This document shows, one piece after another, positions 9,427 to 17,774 of a stretch of DNA of 64,000 bases. The notes beneath the pieces are model-generated. The model searched no databases, was not told the origin of the DNA, and saw nothing but the letters and a program-made list of their open reading frames with translations. The stretch comes from SHZI01 sp031409515 (GTDB taxonomy: Bacteria; Pseudomonadota; Gammaproteobacteria; Steroidobacterales; GCA-2729495), in NCBI GenBank assembly GCA_031409515.1, contig JANNXJ010000051.1, positions 38,795-102,794 of the forward strand. Direction: 5' to 3'. Both the position numbers and the translations under genes were made by a program. Positions within the stretch are counted from its first letter, which is position 1. Every line of letters starts with the position of its first letter.

Positions 9427-9974
9427 ACAGCGCAGACAATGAACCGGTCGTGGTGAGGCGCGACGTGGAAGGACTCATGGTGCCGTCCGGGGTCCCCGTG
9501 GTGCTCCCCACGGACTCCCTCGTCTACATCACCCAGGCCATGGGCGGAAGCTTTACGGTCTATTTTGAAGGGAACCTCGTTCGCGTCCCGGGCAAGGATG
9601 CGGATGCCCTGGGGAAAGAGTCCGTAACCCCGCCGGCCCTGCCTGACGACGCCACCGATGAGCAATTCGAGGCACTCGCGTGGGAGCAGCTGAAGACCAT
9701 CTACGACCCCGAGATTCCGATCAACATCGTGGAGCTCGGGCTCGTTTATGAATGCGCCATTCGCCGCCTGGAATCCGGGTTGCGCGCAGTCAGCCTGCGC
9801 ATGACCGTTACGGCGCCGGGCTGCGGCATGGGGGAGATCCTGGTGGAGGAGGCACGGCAGAAGATCAGTATCATTCCGACCGTCGGAGAAGTGGACGTGC
9901 AGCTGGTCTTTGATCCGCCGTGGAGCCAGGACATGATGTCGGAAGCCGCGCGGCTCGAAGCCGGACTGATGTAG
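9423..9974 (+). CDS. sufT: SufT, MIP18/DUF59-domain iron-sulfur maturation factor
   Basis: 183 residues from the ATG at 9423, which overlaps the sufU stop (ATGA). A long N-terminal region (about 1-80) is followed by a DUF59 domain with YDPEIPINIVELGLVYE, the TAPGCGMGEILVEEAR motif carrying the conserved cysteine, and a FDPPWSQDMMSEAARLE ending. SufT proteins help load 4Fe-4S clusters onto target enzymes. The long version with the N-terminal extension is the form found at the end of proteobacterial suf operons. Confidence 0.92.
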   Translation: MNSADNEPVVVRRDVEGLMVPSGVPVVLPTDSLVYITQAMGGSFTVYFEGNLVRVPGKDADALGKESVTPPALPDDATDEQFEALAWEQLKTIYDPEIPINIVELGLVYECAIRRLESGLRAVSLRMTVTAPGCGMGEILVEEARQKISIIPTVGEVDVQLVFDPPWSQDMMSEAARLEAGLM

Positions 9975-9992
9975 CCAGAGGTATCAGCAATA

Positions 9993-10505
9993 ATGCGCCG
10001 CCAGTTAACCCTGCTTCGGCACGCCAAGTCTTCCTGGGACGACACCAGGCTCAAAGACCAGCAGCGGCCACTGAACGACCGGGGAGAGAAAGACGCTCCC
10101 CTGATGGGCAAGCGACTGCTCGCCCGGGGTGCGCGACCCACGCTGATTATCACCAGCCCTGCAGTCCGCGCCCGCCGTACGGCCCAGATTATCGCCAGGG
10201 AAATTGGCTATCCCCTGGAATTCCTCCAGCGGGAAGAAGACCTGTACCTGGCAGCGCCCGCTGAGATCATCGCGGTGCTCGGCCGCCAGGACGACAGTTA
10301 CAGGGACGTCATCGTCTGCGGACACAATCCCGGACTGACCGATCTCACGAACCAGCTGACGGGCGCACAGATAGACAACGTGCCAACCACCGGCGTCGTG
10401 ATCATCGGCCTCGAACTGGAGAGCTGGTCCGAGCTTGACGGCACCCGGGGTGATCTGCTGCTGTTCGACTATCCGCGTCGACCAGAGAATGCCCCTAAGC
10501 CCTAG
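9993..10505 (+). CDS. sixA: SixA-like histidine phosphatase
   Basis: 170 residues of the histidine phosphatase superfamily. The catalytic RHAKSS motif is at residues 9-14 (H10 is the nucleophile) and a second active-site histidine is in CGHNPGLTDL. ITSPAVRARRTAQII is also typical. The family removes phosphate from histidine on phosphorelay or PTS proteins; the actual substrate here is unknown. It starts 18 bases after sufT on the same strand and may be read through from the suf operon, although the link to iron-sulfur assembly may only be positional. Confidence 0.85.
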   Translation: MRRQLTLLRHAKSSWDDTRLKDQQRPLNDRGEKDAPLMGKRLLARGARPTLIITSPAVRARRTAQIIAREIGYPLEFLQREEDLYLAAPAEIIAVLGRQDDSYRDVIVCGHNPGLTDLTNQLTGAQIDNVPTTGVVIIGLELESWSELDGTRGDLLLFDYPRRPENAPKP

Positions 10506-10511
10506 CTATTC

Positions 10512-10545
10512 CCCAGAGCACCCGTTCGGGTCCGCCCCCTCTGGG
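10512..10545. terminator. Candidate bidirectional hairpin between sixA and sppA
   Basis: CCCAGAG (10512-10518) pairs with CTCTGGG (10539-10545), and ACCC/GGGT form an inner stem. The hairpin lies between two convergent genes, 7 bases after the sixA stop and 5 bases from the sppA stop. There is no clear T-run, so termination strength is uncertain. Confidence 0.4.
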
Positions 10546-10549
10546 CCGT

Positions 10550-12433
10550 CTACTCCACCGCGCAATCGCAGTGCGTGTAGAGACCCCGGGGGTCATTGAA
10601 TCTCGAGAGCAGCTGCAGTTCCTTGTCCAGGCGCGCCAGAACTTCCCGGGCCATGCCGCCCGAGTGCCCCCCAAGACCCGACAGCATGGCACCCAGACCC
10701 AGGTAACGGGCCAGGCCCACGCCCTGCGCACCAATCTCTACGGCAAGCCGCTGCAGCAGCGTCTGCTCAGGCTCAATGTAACGTCGATCATAGGCATCCT
10801 TGTCCAGTCCCGCGAGCGCAGCAGCCGCCGCCACGGCGGCGTCAATGCCCCCGATATGGTCCACGAGACCCCGCTCCAGGGCATCGGCTCCGATCCAGAC
10901 ACGACCCCGGGCGATGCTATCGGCCTGCTCGTAAGTGAGACTTCGAGCCGCTGCGACCTTGCTCACGAAAACCCGGTAGGCGTCCTCCACGCTGGCGGTG
11001 AGCACCCGGCGGGCATCCTCCCCCAGGGGACGATCCAGACGTAGCTGCCCAGCGAGGCGCGTAGTGCCGAAGCCATCGACGTGGACACCGAGCTTGTCCA
11101 GCGTCCGGGGCACGGTAGGCACCAGGGCGCCAACGCCAATGGAACCCGTAATTGTCGTGTTACTGGCCCAGATTTCGTCGGCGGCCATCGCGATATAGTA
11201 GCCACCAGAAGCGGCGACGCTGCTCATCGACGCGACCAGCGGCTTGCCATCGGCCTTCAGCGCCTCGAGTTCGGCGAAGATGACCTCGGAAGCAAACATG
11301 CTCCCCCCGGGACTGTCGATCTGCAGTACGACCGCCACCACTGAGTCATCAAATCTCGCGCGGCGAATCTCGGCCGCCAGGGTATCGCCACCCACGACAC
11401 CGGGTGCGGCTTCACCATCGACGATCTCACCGGCAGCCACGATGACTGCGACCCTGTCTCCACTACCCCCGTCCTTAAGACTCTGCTCGATAGCTGTGGC
11501 CCGCACGTAGGAACTGAAGTCGATGCCGTTGAAGCTGCCGTCGTCGGCCTCGCTGTCGCCCACCAGGTCGGCGAGGTAGACATCAACCTCCGGACGGCTC
11601 ATGAGCTTGTCGACCAGTCGCGCCGAGACAGCAGCCCTGGCAGCATTGCCCTGCTCCGCTTCCAGGCGGCTGGCCAGATCGTCCGCATAAGACTGCAGAG
11701 CCCCCGGAGCCAGTTTGCGGGCCGCCGTCACATCCCGCTCCCAGGCAGCCCACAGCCCGTCCAGCCAGACTTTGCTGGACTGCTTGTCTTCCGCAGACAT
11801 GTCATCGCGAATGTAGGGTTCGACGAAGGACTTGAACTCGCCCACGCGAAAGACATTAAGGTCTACCTGCAGGTTTTCCAGGGCGCTACGGAAGAACGTG
11901 CGGTAGTACTCGTAGCCTTCGAGATAGACCAGTCCCAGCTGATTCATGATGACTTCGTCGGCGTGGGAAGCCAGGTAGTACTGATCCCGGGTATAGCCAT
12001 CGCCGACAGCAATGACTTTCTTGCCAGCTGACCGCACCTTCTGCAGTCCTGCAGCGACGGCCTGCAACTTCGCCAGGCCGCTCCCGGCATCCAGGGCATC
12101 AAGATTGAGAACGACCGCTTTGATGCGGTCATCACTTACCGCCCTGTCGAGGCTGTCAGTCACGTCCCGCAGCAAGGTCTGGGGCGGGACGTCACCGTTA
12201 ATCTCGGCGAGAGCCCGATCCAGCGGGCTGCCCTCGAGCTGGTCGACCAGCACACCGGTGGGATTGATCACCAGGGCCGCTGATGAGGGCACCGAAACGG
12301 GCTGTCCCAGGGACCCGGCCAGCAGGATCCCGAAGATGACCAGCAGCAGGATGAGATGGAGGACCCTGCGGATGGTGTCCAGGCCATACCAGATAGCCCG
12401 CAGAAGGTTGCCAAAGAATCGAAGGATAAACAT
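10550..12433 (-). CDS. sppA: SppA, signal peptide peptidase (67K type)
   Basis: 627 residues, the long double-domain SppA form. An N-terminal membrane segment (about 25-42, LHLILLLVIFGILLAGS) anchors it to the inner membrane, with the protease in the periplasm. The catalytic lysine is K201 in RVGEFKSFVEPY and the catalytic serine is S409 in SSVAASGGYY, equivalent to the E. coli K209/S409 dyad. It degrades leftover signal peptides. It starts 14 bases downstream of the PQQ-type dehydrogenase gene on the same strand, so it is probably the last gene of the TRAP operon transcript. Confidence 0.95.
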   Translation of the reverse strand: MFILRFFGNLLRAIWYGLDTIRRVLHLILLLVIFGILLAGSLGQPVSVPSSAALVINPTGVLVDQLEGSPLDRALAEINGDVPPQTLLRDVTDSLDRAVSDDRIKAVVLNLDALDAGSGLAKLQAVAAGLQKVRSAGKKVIAVGDGYTRDQYYLASHADEVIMNQLGLVYLEGYEYYRTFFRSALENLQVDLNVFRVGEFKSFVEPYIRDDMSAEDKQSSKVWLDGLWAAWERDVTAARKLAPGALQSYADDLASRLEAEQGNAARAAVSARLVDKLMSRPEVDVYLADLVGDSEADDGSFNGIDFSSYVRATAIEQSLKDGGSGDRVAVIVAAGEIVDGEAAPGVVGGDTLAAEIRRARFDDSVVAVVLQIDSPGGSMFASEVIFAELEALKADGKPLVASMSSVAASGGYYIAMAADEIWASNTTITGSIGVGALVPTVPRTLDKLGVHVDGFGTTRLAGQLRLDRPLGEDARRVLTASVEDAYRVFVSKVAAARSLTYEQADSIARGRVWIGADALERGLVDHIGGIDAAVAAAAALAGLDKDAYDRRYIEPEQTLLQRLAVEIGAQGVGLARYLGLGAMLSGLGGHSGGMAREVLARLDKELQLLSRFNDPRGLYTHCDCAVE

Positions 12434-12447
12434 GCGCTGGCTCCCGG

Positions 12448-13560
12448 CTAACCCTTGTAGCTGATGCGGTAGATGACGCCGCGCTTGTCGTCACTGACCA
12501 GTAGCGAACCATCCGGAGCGACCAGCAGATCGACGGGCCTGCCCAGGACTTCGTCAGCGGCGAGCCAGCCCTCAATGAACGGTTCATAGGCCACGGCCTT
12601 GTTGCCCTCCAGGCGGACCAGAGTGACCCGGTAACCGGTCTTGCCGGCCGCCTTGCTGCGGTTCCAGGAGCCGTGTTCAGCAATCAGTATCTGCCCCCGA
12701 TACTCCGACGGAAACATCCGGCCGGTGTAAAACGCGAGGGCCAGCGGGGCCACATGCGGACCCAGGTTCTGGACGGGAGCCACCGCAGCGCTGCAACGGC
12801 CCGCCGAGCCGAACTGCGGATCCACAATGGTGCCAGCGTGGCAATAGGGGAACCCGAAGTCCAGGCCAGTCTTTGGGGCGTGATTCAACTCGCAGGGTGG
12901 CGTGTCATCCCCCAGCATGTCGCGGCCATTGTCGGTGAACCACAGGTCCTTCGACGCCGGATCCCAGGCCAGGCCCACCGCATTCCGCACACCTGTCGCA
13001 ACGACTTCCCTCCCCGTGCCATCCGGATTCATCCGCAGAATTTCGCCGAAACCAGGCTGGACGCAAACGTTGCAGGGGGCGCCCACGGAAACGTACAGCT
13101 TGTTGTCCGGACCGACAGCCAGGTACTTCCAGGAATGCAGGACTACCTTGAACGGCAGCGCAGGATCGACTATCTCGGCGGGCGGCGCCTTGAGGGCTGC
13201 CTCCGCATCGGGATACCGGATCAGGCGCTTCTGCTCAGCCACATAGAGCGCCCCCTTGTACACGGCCACACCATTGGGCATGGCTAGGCCTTCGGCAAAC
13301 CGCTCTACCGTGGGATTGGCCCGCAACGCATTGCGTACCGCATACACCACGCCGCCGGACATGGTACCCACGAAGAGCGTCCCCCCTTCTCCGAGGGCCA
13401 TTGAGCGCGCGTTGGGCACGTTGTCGATGAGTATCTCGGCACGAAACCCCGGGGGCAGTCTCAGGAACTCAGCCGGCTTGCCGGGCGGTACCTCCGAGGC
13501 CACCGATGAGCAGCCCGCCGTTACAACCATTGCTGCCAGCAGAACGAGTACCTGTTTCAT
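12448..13560 (-). CDS. PQQ-type sugar (sorbosone-like) dehydrogenase, lipoprotein
   Basis: 370 residues. The N-terminus is a lipoprotein signal (MKQVLVLLAAMVVTAGC, lipobox TAGC). The rest is a six-bladed propeller of the soluble glucose/L-sorbosone dehydrogenase family, with LRLPPGFRAEILIDNVPNAR, GEILRMNPDGTGREVVATG, RNAVGLAWDP, LWFTDNGRDMLGDD and IAEHGSWNRS. Family members oxidise sugars or aldehydes in the periplasm with PQQ. The real substrate is unknown, and no PQQ synthesis genes are visible in the window. It lies 18 bases after dctM and 14 bases before sppA, suggesting a functional link with the TRAP transporter. Confidence 0.82.
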   Translation of the reverse strand: MKQVLVLLAAMVVTAGCSSVASEVPPGKPAEFLRLPPGFRAEILIDNVPNARSMALGEGGTLFVGTMSGGVVYAVRNALRANPTVERFAEGLAMPNGVAVYKGALYVAEQKRLIRYPDAEAALKAPPAEIVDPALPFKVVLHSWKYLAVGPDNKLYVSVGAPCNVCVQPGFGEILRMNPDGTGREVVATGVRNAVGLAWDPASKDLWFTDNGRDMLGDDTPPCELNHAPKTGLDFGFPYCHAGTIVDPQFGSAGRCSAAVAPVQNLGPHVAPLALAFYTGRMFPSEYRGQILIAEHGSWNRSKAAGKTGYRVTLVRLEGNKAVAYEPFIEGWLAADEVLGRPVDLLVAPDGSLLVSDDKRGVIYRISYKG

Positions 13561-13578
13561 TTTGCGCGGAGCTCCGTG

Positions 13579-14838
13579 TTAGTTGGGGAGAAGAGCAAGC
13601 GAGAGTGCTGGGATGAAGGTGATCAGGAGGACAGCCACAAACAGGATGAGAATGAATGGCAGCGTGGCCAGACAAACCTCCAGAACGGGCTTATTGAACC
13701 TGTAACTCGAGATGTAAAGATTAAGGCCGATCGGCGGCAAGAGATACCCGAGCTCCATCGTGGCGACGAAGATGATGCCAAGGTGTATGGGATCAACTCC
13801 GTACTTTGCCGCCACTGGCAGCATCAGGGGAACCACCAGTACCAGGGCAGAAAAAATGTGCAGGATGCACCCGATAAGCAGGAGAAAGGCTATGAGTAGC
13901 AGCAGGAAACTGGTCTGATCTGTGACGTACCGCGTAACCAGCTCGATGAGCTGCTGGGGCACCTGGGCATCAATCATGTAGTTGGTCGAGGCCAGGGAGA
14001 TGCCGAGGATCAGCAGGATGCCCCCGACCAGAACCATCGATTCTCTGACGATCGCTGGCAAGCGTCTCCAGGAAACCTCCCGATAGATCAGCAATTCCAC
14101 GACCAGCACATAGACCACCGTAACTGCAGCAGCTTCGGAAACTGCAAAGTAGCCGCTGTAGATTCCGCCCAGAACCACCACGGGCAAGGGTAGCTCCCAG
14201 ATCGACTCGCGGATGGCGCCCCGAACCTCCTGCCAGGAGAACTCGGCCATGGGTCGCCGGTTTTCCCGGTTGCGCCACAGGCAGAAAGCCGCCAGCGCGA
14301 GCATCATCAGAACGCCTGGAACGATGCCGGCCAGAAACAGGGAGTCGATCGAAACCTCGGCAATGATTCCGTAGATGATCAGGGGCAGCGACGGGGCAAA
14401 TAGCAACCCAAGACTGCCCGATGAAGTCACCAGACCCAGAGTAAACCGCTCGCTATAGCCTGCCTGCACAAGGGCCGGGAACAGCAGCGCGCCGATGGCA
14501 ATAATGGTAACGCCGGAGCCCCCGGTAAAGGCCGTGAACAGCGAGCACGTAGCCACGGCCACCATCGCCAGGCCGCCTGGCAACCAGCCGATCAGGGCTG
14601 CACTGAGGCGCACCAGTCGGGCGGCCGCCCGGCTCTCGCTCAGGACGAACCCCGCAAATGTGAACAACGGAATAGCCAGAAGAATAGGAGTTTCGGCAAT
14701 GCCGAAAATCTCAATCGGGACGGCCGTAAGGTCCACGCCCGTCCGGGCAAAGCCGAGTAGCGCTCCCGCCCCGATGATCGCAAACAGCGGCGCGCCAAGC
14801 ACCGCCAGCAGCACCAGCGCCAGGCTGGTGAGAATCAT
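13579..14838 (-). CDS. dctM: DctM-type large membrane subunit of a TRAP transporter
   Basis: 419 residues with about a dozen hydrophobic segments, the normal size for the large TRAP permease subunit. Typical blocks are GGSGVTIIAIGALLFPALVQ, GYSERFTLGLVTSSGSLG, LLFAPSLPLIIYGIIAEVS and LGIIFVATMELGYLLPPIGLN. The ATG at 14838 overlaps the dctQ stop (ATGA); longer in-frame starts lie inside dctQ and are rejected. It forms the sodium-driven transport path together with DctQ. Confidence 0.93.
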   Translation of the reverse strand: MILTSLALVLLAVLGAPLFAIIGAGALLGFARTGVDLTAVPIEIFGIAETPILLAIPLFTFAGFVLSESRAAARLVRLSAALIGWLPGGLAMVAVATCSLFTAFTGGSGVTIIAIGALLFPALVQAGYSERFTLGLVTSSGSLGLLFAPSLPLIIYGIIAEVSIDSLFLAGIVPGVLMMLALAAFCLWRNRENRRPMAEFSWQEVRGAIRESIWELPLPVVVLGGIYSGYFAVSEAAAVTVVYVLVVELLIYREVSWRRLPAIVRESMVLVGGILLILGISLASTNYMIDAQVPQQLIELVTRYVTDQTSFLLLLIAFLLLIGCILHIFSALVLVVPLMLPVAAKYGVDPIHLGIIFVATMELGYLLPPIGLNLYISSYRFNKPVLEVCLATLPFILILFVAVLLITFIPALSLALLPN

Positions 14839-15356
14839 GCGGCATCCAGCCCGGCAGGCGGACTTGAGGGACGGAAATGCCGGGGCAATCCGGCCAGATA
14901 GCGGTAGGCAATCAGCGTAAACGCGACAGGGAGAATGGCCTGAAAACCCCAGGCAGGCCATGTGCCAAGGACCTGATCGCCGAACTCCCTGGTCTCGGCA
15001 ACGAAGCGCCAGGAGTACCAGGCAAGTATGGCGGATACGCCAGCCGCGAAGAGATCCACTACCACTGCGGTTGCGCGCCGCCAGTTCGTCGGGAGAAACC
15101 TGGACAGGAGATCAATCCGGAGATGGACGTTGTCCCTGCTGGCCGCAACTGCGCCCAGCATGGCGGACCACAAGACCAGCAGACGCAGGGCCTCATCAGC
15201 CCACGCAAGCCCACCGCCGAACACACTCCGCAAGAGTACCTGGTAGGCCGAAAGTCCGATCATCGCAAACAGGACGATACCCAGCAGCGCGTTCTCAACC
15301 CGGCGACCGAGGCGCTCAGCAGGACCGGAGCCGGCAACTTCTGGTCGAGACTCCAT
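14835..15356 (-). CDS. dctQ: DctQ-type small membrane subunit of a TRAP transporter
   Basis: 173 residues with four predicted transmembrane helices. The typical motif SVFGGGLAWADEALRLLVLW is followed by LGAVAASRDNVHLRIDLL. The ATG at 15356 shares one base with the dctP stop; the longer in-frame start at 15500 lies within dctP and is rejected. The protein supports the large DctM subunit in the inner membrane. No fusion to DctM is seen. Confidence 0.92.
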   Translation of the reverse strand: MESRPEVAGSGPAERLGRRVENALLGIVLFAMIGLSAYQVLLRSVFGGGLAWADEALRLLVLWSAMLGAVAASRDNVHLRIDLLSRFLPTNWRRATAVVVDLFAAGVSAILAWYSWRFVAETREFGDQVLGTWPAWGFQAILPVAFTLIAYRYLAGLPRHFRPSSPPAGLDAA

Positions 15357-16390
15357 CACGGAGTGGCGTTCGCTCCGGGAGCCACCGGTCGAGTCTTGCG
15401 ATAGTCCTGCAGGTGACCCCGGAGCTCGGCGAGAAGCTCTGCAGAGAAGGTCCCCCTGGCGGCCATCTTGTCCATGGCGGTCGACACTGCGGCGCGCCAC
15501 TCTGGAATCTCAGCCATATTGGGCGAGACGAACTGGAGGCCATTCACCTTCAGCGCCTGCTCTGCCTTGGTGTTGTCAACACGATTCTCAACATCCAGTC
15601 GTGCATAGAGGGCAGACATGACTTCGCGCAGGACTGCCTGGTCGGCAGCGCTGACCTCCTTGAGGGCGCCCTGGTCGATCACCATGACCCCAAGGGTATA
15701 GCTGAGCGGCTGTCGGGTGACGTACTTGGTCTTCGTGTACCACTGGAGAACGATCGCCCCGACAGGCGGCGCCGCAACGATATCCAGCAAACCGGTCTGG
15801 AGGCCCGTCAGTACGTCCGTGATCGGCAAGACCACCGGGGACAAGCTCAGTGATTCCATCGCTACGAAGCTGGTCTGGTCGCCCTCCGGCACCCAGATCT
15901 TCTGGCCGCGAAGGTCGGCAAGGCCCGTTACCGGTTTGCCCGACATGAAATACGCAAAGCCACCGCCAGCGAAACCATAGGATGCAAAGCCGGCCTTCTC
16001 AAGTCCGGCAGTCAGCTTAGCGTCCATCTTCTTGCGGACGTAGTCCACCTCGTCCTGAGAGTTGAACAGCATGGGCAGCCCGTAGATCAGGATATCGGGA
16101 TAGCGCTCTTCGAGGCCGTTGGAGGTAAACATCCCACCCTGGAGCTGGCCGATGCGGATCTTGCGCAGTACCTTCTTGTCGTTGCCCTGAATGCCGCCGC
16201 CATAGAACTTGAGATTGACCCGGCCTCCGGTACGATCACGCACCTGCTGGCCTGCGGCACGCAACCCCTTCATCCAGCCGGAGCCCTCTGGCGCCACGGT
16301 AGCAAGCTTCAAATCGGTTGCCTGAACACTGACCGGCAGGCAGGCAAGCAATATCAGACCTGCAAGGGTCTGCGACCAGGGGCGCTGCAT
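15356..16390 (-). CDS. dctP: DctP-family periplasmic solute-binding protein of the TatT-linked TRAP transporter
   Basis: 344 residues from the ATG at 16390, which has GAGGA upstream. A signal peptide (about 1-26, ending VSVQA-TDL) precedes the DctP fold: LKLATVAPEGSGWMKGLR, FYGGGIQGNDKKVLRKIRIG, GLADLRGQKIWVPEGDQTSF and VVLPITDVLTGLQTGLLDIV. The conserved arginine that binds substrate carboxylate in most DctP proteins (the R of K-[LI]-R-V-P) is replaced by W166 here (KIWVPEGD), so the ligand is probably not a simple carboxylate. The gene lies between tatT and dctQ. Confidence 0.92.
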   Translation of the reverse strand: MQRPWSQTLAGLILLACLPVSVQATDLKLATVAPEGSGWMKGLRAAGQQVRDRTGGRVNLKFYGGGIQGNDKKVLRKIRIGQLQGGMFTSNGLEERYPDILIYGLPMLFNSQDEVDYVRKKMDAKLTAGLEKAGFASYGFAGGGFAYFMSGKPVTGLADLRGQKIWVPEGDQTSFVAMESLSLSPVVLPITDVLTGLQTGLLDIVAAPPVGAIVLQWYTKTKYVTRQPLSYTLGVMVIDQGALKEVSAADQAVLREVMSALYARLDVENRVDNTKAEQALKVNGLQFVSPNMAEIPEWRAAVSTAMDKMAARGTFSAELLAELRGHLQDYRKTRPVAPGANATP

Positions 16391-16427
16391 TAGCGGGTCA
16401 TCCTCATTGTGGTTGGTAGGTGCAGCA

Positions 16428-17348
16428 TCAGAAGTAGTCGTTCGCCGAAGCCAGGAGCTCGGTTGCCTGCTTTTGAGCGAGGGTATTGAGCAGGGTATAA
16501 CCCTCTTGCCGGGGATCGGCCGCCAGTACCTGATTAAGCAGGGAATCATAGAGGTCCCGATCGTAAACAATACGGGCATAGCCCCGGGCATACTCAACCA
16601 ACACGCTGAGGTCGCGACCACCGGTCAGCTCGACGGCCCTTTCGAAATAGATCCGCCCCTGCTCCGGCTGACCGCCGAGGGCCGGTGGACGCAGTGTGTT
16701 CAGGATGCCCAGATAGGCGTTCACCGTACCTGCCTCGTCGGGCGCGCCGATGACGAGCAAGCGAGCCAGAATCGCTTCGATACGGGGCAAGCCGGCGACT
16801 GCTTCCCAGTCGTCGCTGTGCGTCCGGACATAGGCGAGTGAACCCACGGCAAAACTGAACAGGGCATCGGACTGGGGTGGCGTGACCTTGCCGAGCCTGG
16901 CACCGAGATCAGCAAATGGGACTGTCTCGATATCGCAAGTGGCCCCGGTTGCAACACAAGTGGCCCTCAGCCCATAGACACGGGCCCGGCTGGCGAGAGT
17001 GGCTGCCCGGTCGGGGTCTGAAACAAAGACGACTGCGTAGGCGGCATACAGCCGGGCCGCAGCGCCGAGGACTGCCGGAGTGGCGTCCGGGCTCGATGCC
17101 AGTGAATCCAGCAACAGCAGGTACGCGGGCAGGCTTTCCCTTACCAGCTCAGGATCATCCTGATTAAGGATAGCGGCGGAAAGATTAGCCGCCAGATCAC
17201 CTGCAGCAGAACTGGCAATGCTGCTGCAGCCGGTCAGGGCCCCCGCACAGAACAGTCCGACAACAAGGGCAAGCCAGGCAGACGCCCCGGAGGCGCCTGC
17301 CTGGCTTCGCGACACGCTACACAGAGTACGCAGAAGCGGAATGCCCAC
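16428..17348 (-). CDS. tatT: TatT, TRAP-associated TPR-like lipoprotein
   Basis: 306 residues. A lipoprotein signal ends at GALTGC (C41), followed by an all-helical protein that reads like the TRAP transporter TatT component family (NLSAAILNQDDPELVRESLP, LPAYLLLLDSLASSPD, NTLRPPALGGQPEQGRIYFE). In Treponema pallidum, TatT trimers bind the P subunit (TatP) and are thought to hand over ligand. The GTG at 17348 has GGAG eight bases upstream; a second GTG at 17315 would give 295 residues with a normal signal peptide. A strong inverted repeat lies in the signal-peptide coding region. The gene heads the tatT-dctP-dctQ-dctM set. Confidence 0.85.
   Translation of the reverse strand: MGIPLLRTLCSVSRSQAGASGASAWLALVVGLFCAGALTGCSSIASSAAGDLAANLSAAILNQDDPELVRESLPAYLLLLDSLASSPDATPAVLGAAARLYAAYAVVFVSDPDRAATLASRARVYGLRATCVATGATCDIETVPFADLGARLGKVTPPQSDALFSFAVGSLAYVRTHSDDWEAVAGLPRIEAILARLLVIGAPDEAGTVNAYLGILNTLRPPALGGQPEQGRIYFERAVELTGGRDLSVLVEYARGYARIVYDRDLYDSLLNQVLAADPRQEGYTLLNTLAQKQATELLASANDYF
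17271..17307 (-). terminator. Strong terminator-like hairpin inside the tatT leader-coding region
   Basis: AAGCCAGGCAG (17271-17281) and CTGCCTGGCTT (17297-17307) are perfect 11-bp complements. The stem extends by CGCC/GGCG after one mismatch, around a 5-base loop. Read on the minus strand, it is followed by a moderately T-rich stretch (GCCCTTGTTGT). It begins 60 bases after the rplS stop and could end the ribosomal-protein transcript. However, it lies within codons of tatT, so it may act as an attenuator or mRNA-stability element. Confidence 0.5.
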
Positions 17349-17366
17349 GACGCGCGCTCCGGGGTA

Positions 17367-17711
17367 TCAGACCTTCTCGCGAATCCGGGCAGACTTGCCG
17401 CTGCGATCCCGCAGGTAATAGAGCTTTGCTCTGCGCACAGCACCACGCCGCTTTACCGTGATCTCGGCAACCGTCGGACTGTGGAGCGGAAAAACCCGCT
17501 CTACACCTTCGCCATGCGAAATCTTGCGCACTGTAAATGAGGAGTTCAAACCCCGATTACGGCGTGCCACCACCACCCCCTCGTAGGCCTGGAGTCGCTC
17601 GCGGGTGCCCTCCTTGACGCGCACCTGCACAACGACGGTGTCTCCCGGGGAGAAATCCGGTATGCCCGTCTTCAGGGCTTCCGCTTCCAGCTTTTCGATG
17701 ATGTTTGCCAT
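17367..17711 (-). CDS. rplS: 50S ribosomal protein L19
   Basis: 114 residues, the normal L19 length. Family blocks are PDFSPGDTVVVQVRVKEGTR, RLQAYEGVVVARRNRGLNSS and RVFPLHSPTVAEITVKRRG, and the end is YYLRDRSGKSARIREKV. L19 sits at the 30S-50S interface. It is the last gene of the conserved rpsP-rimM-trmD-rplS operon, separated from trmD by 63 bases that contain a hairpin. The next gene, tatT, starts only 18 bases after the stop on the same strand. Confidence 0.98.
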   Translation of the reverse strand: MANIIEKLEAEALKTGIPDFSPGDTVVVQVRVKEGTRERLQAYEGVVVARRNRGLNSSFTVRKISHGEGVERVFPLHSPTVAEITVKRRGAVRRAKLYYLRDRSGKSARIREKV

Positions 17712-17747
17712 GTCAAATAATCCCAGTGATCAGTACGTAAATTTACC

Positions 17748-17766
17748 CTGCCCGACAGCCGGGCAG
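17748..17766 (-). other. Intercistronic hairpin between trmD and rplS
   Basis: CTGCCCG/CGGGCAG form a perfect 7-bp stem with a 5-base loop, starting 8 bases after the trmD stop. It is followed on the minus strand by the 10-bp palindrome GTAAATTTAC (17737-17746). There is no T-run, so it more likely tunes or stabilises the rplS message than terminates it. Confidence 0.4.
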
Positions 17767-17774
17767 CATTACCA

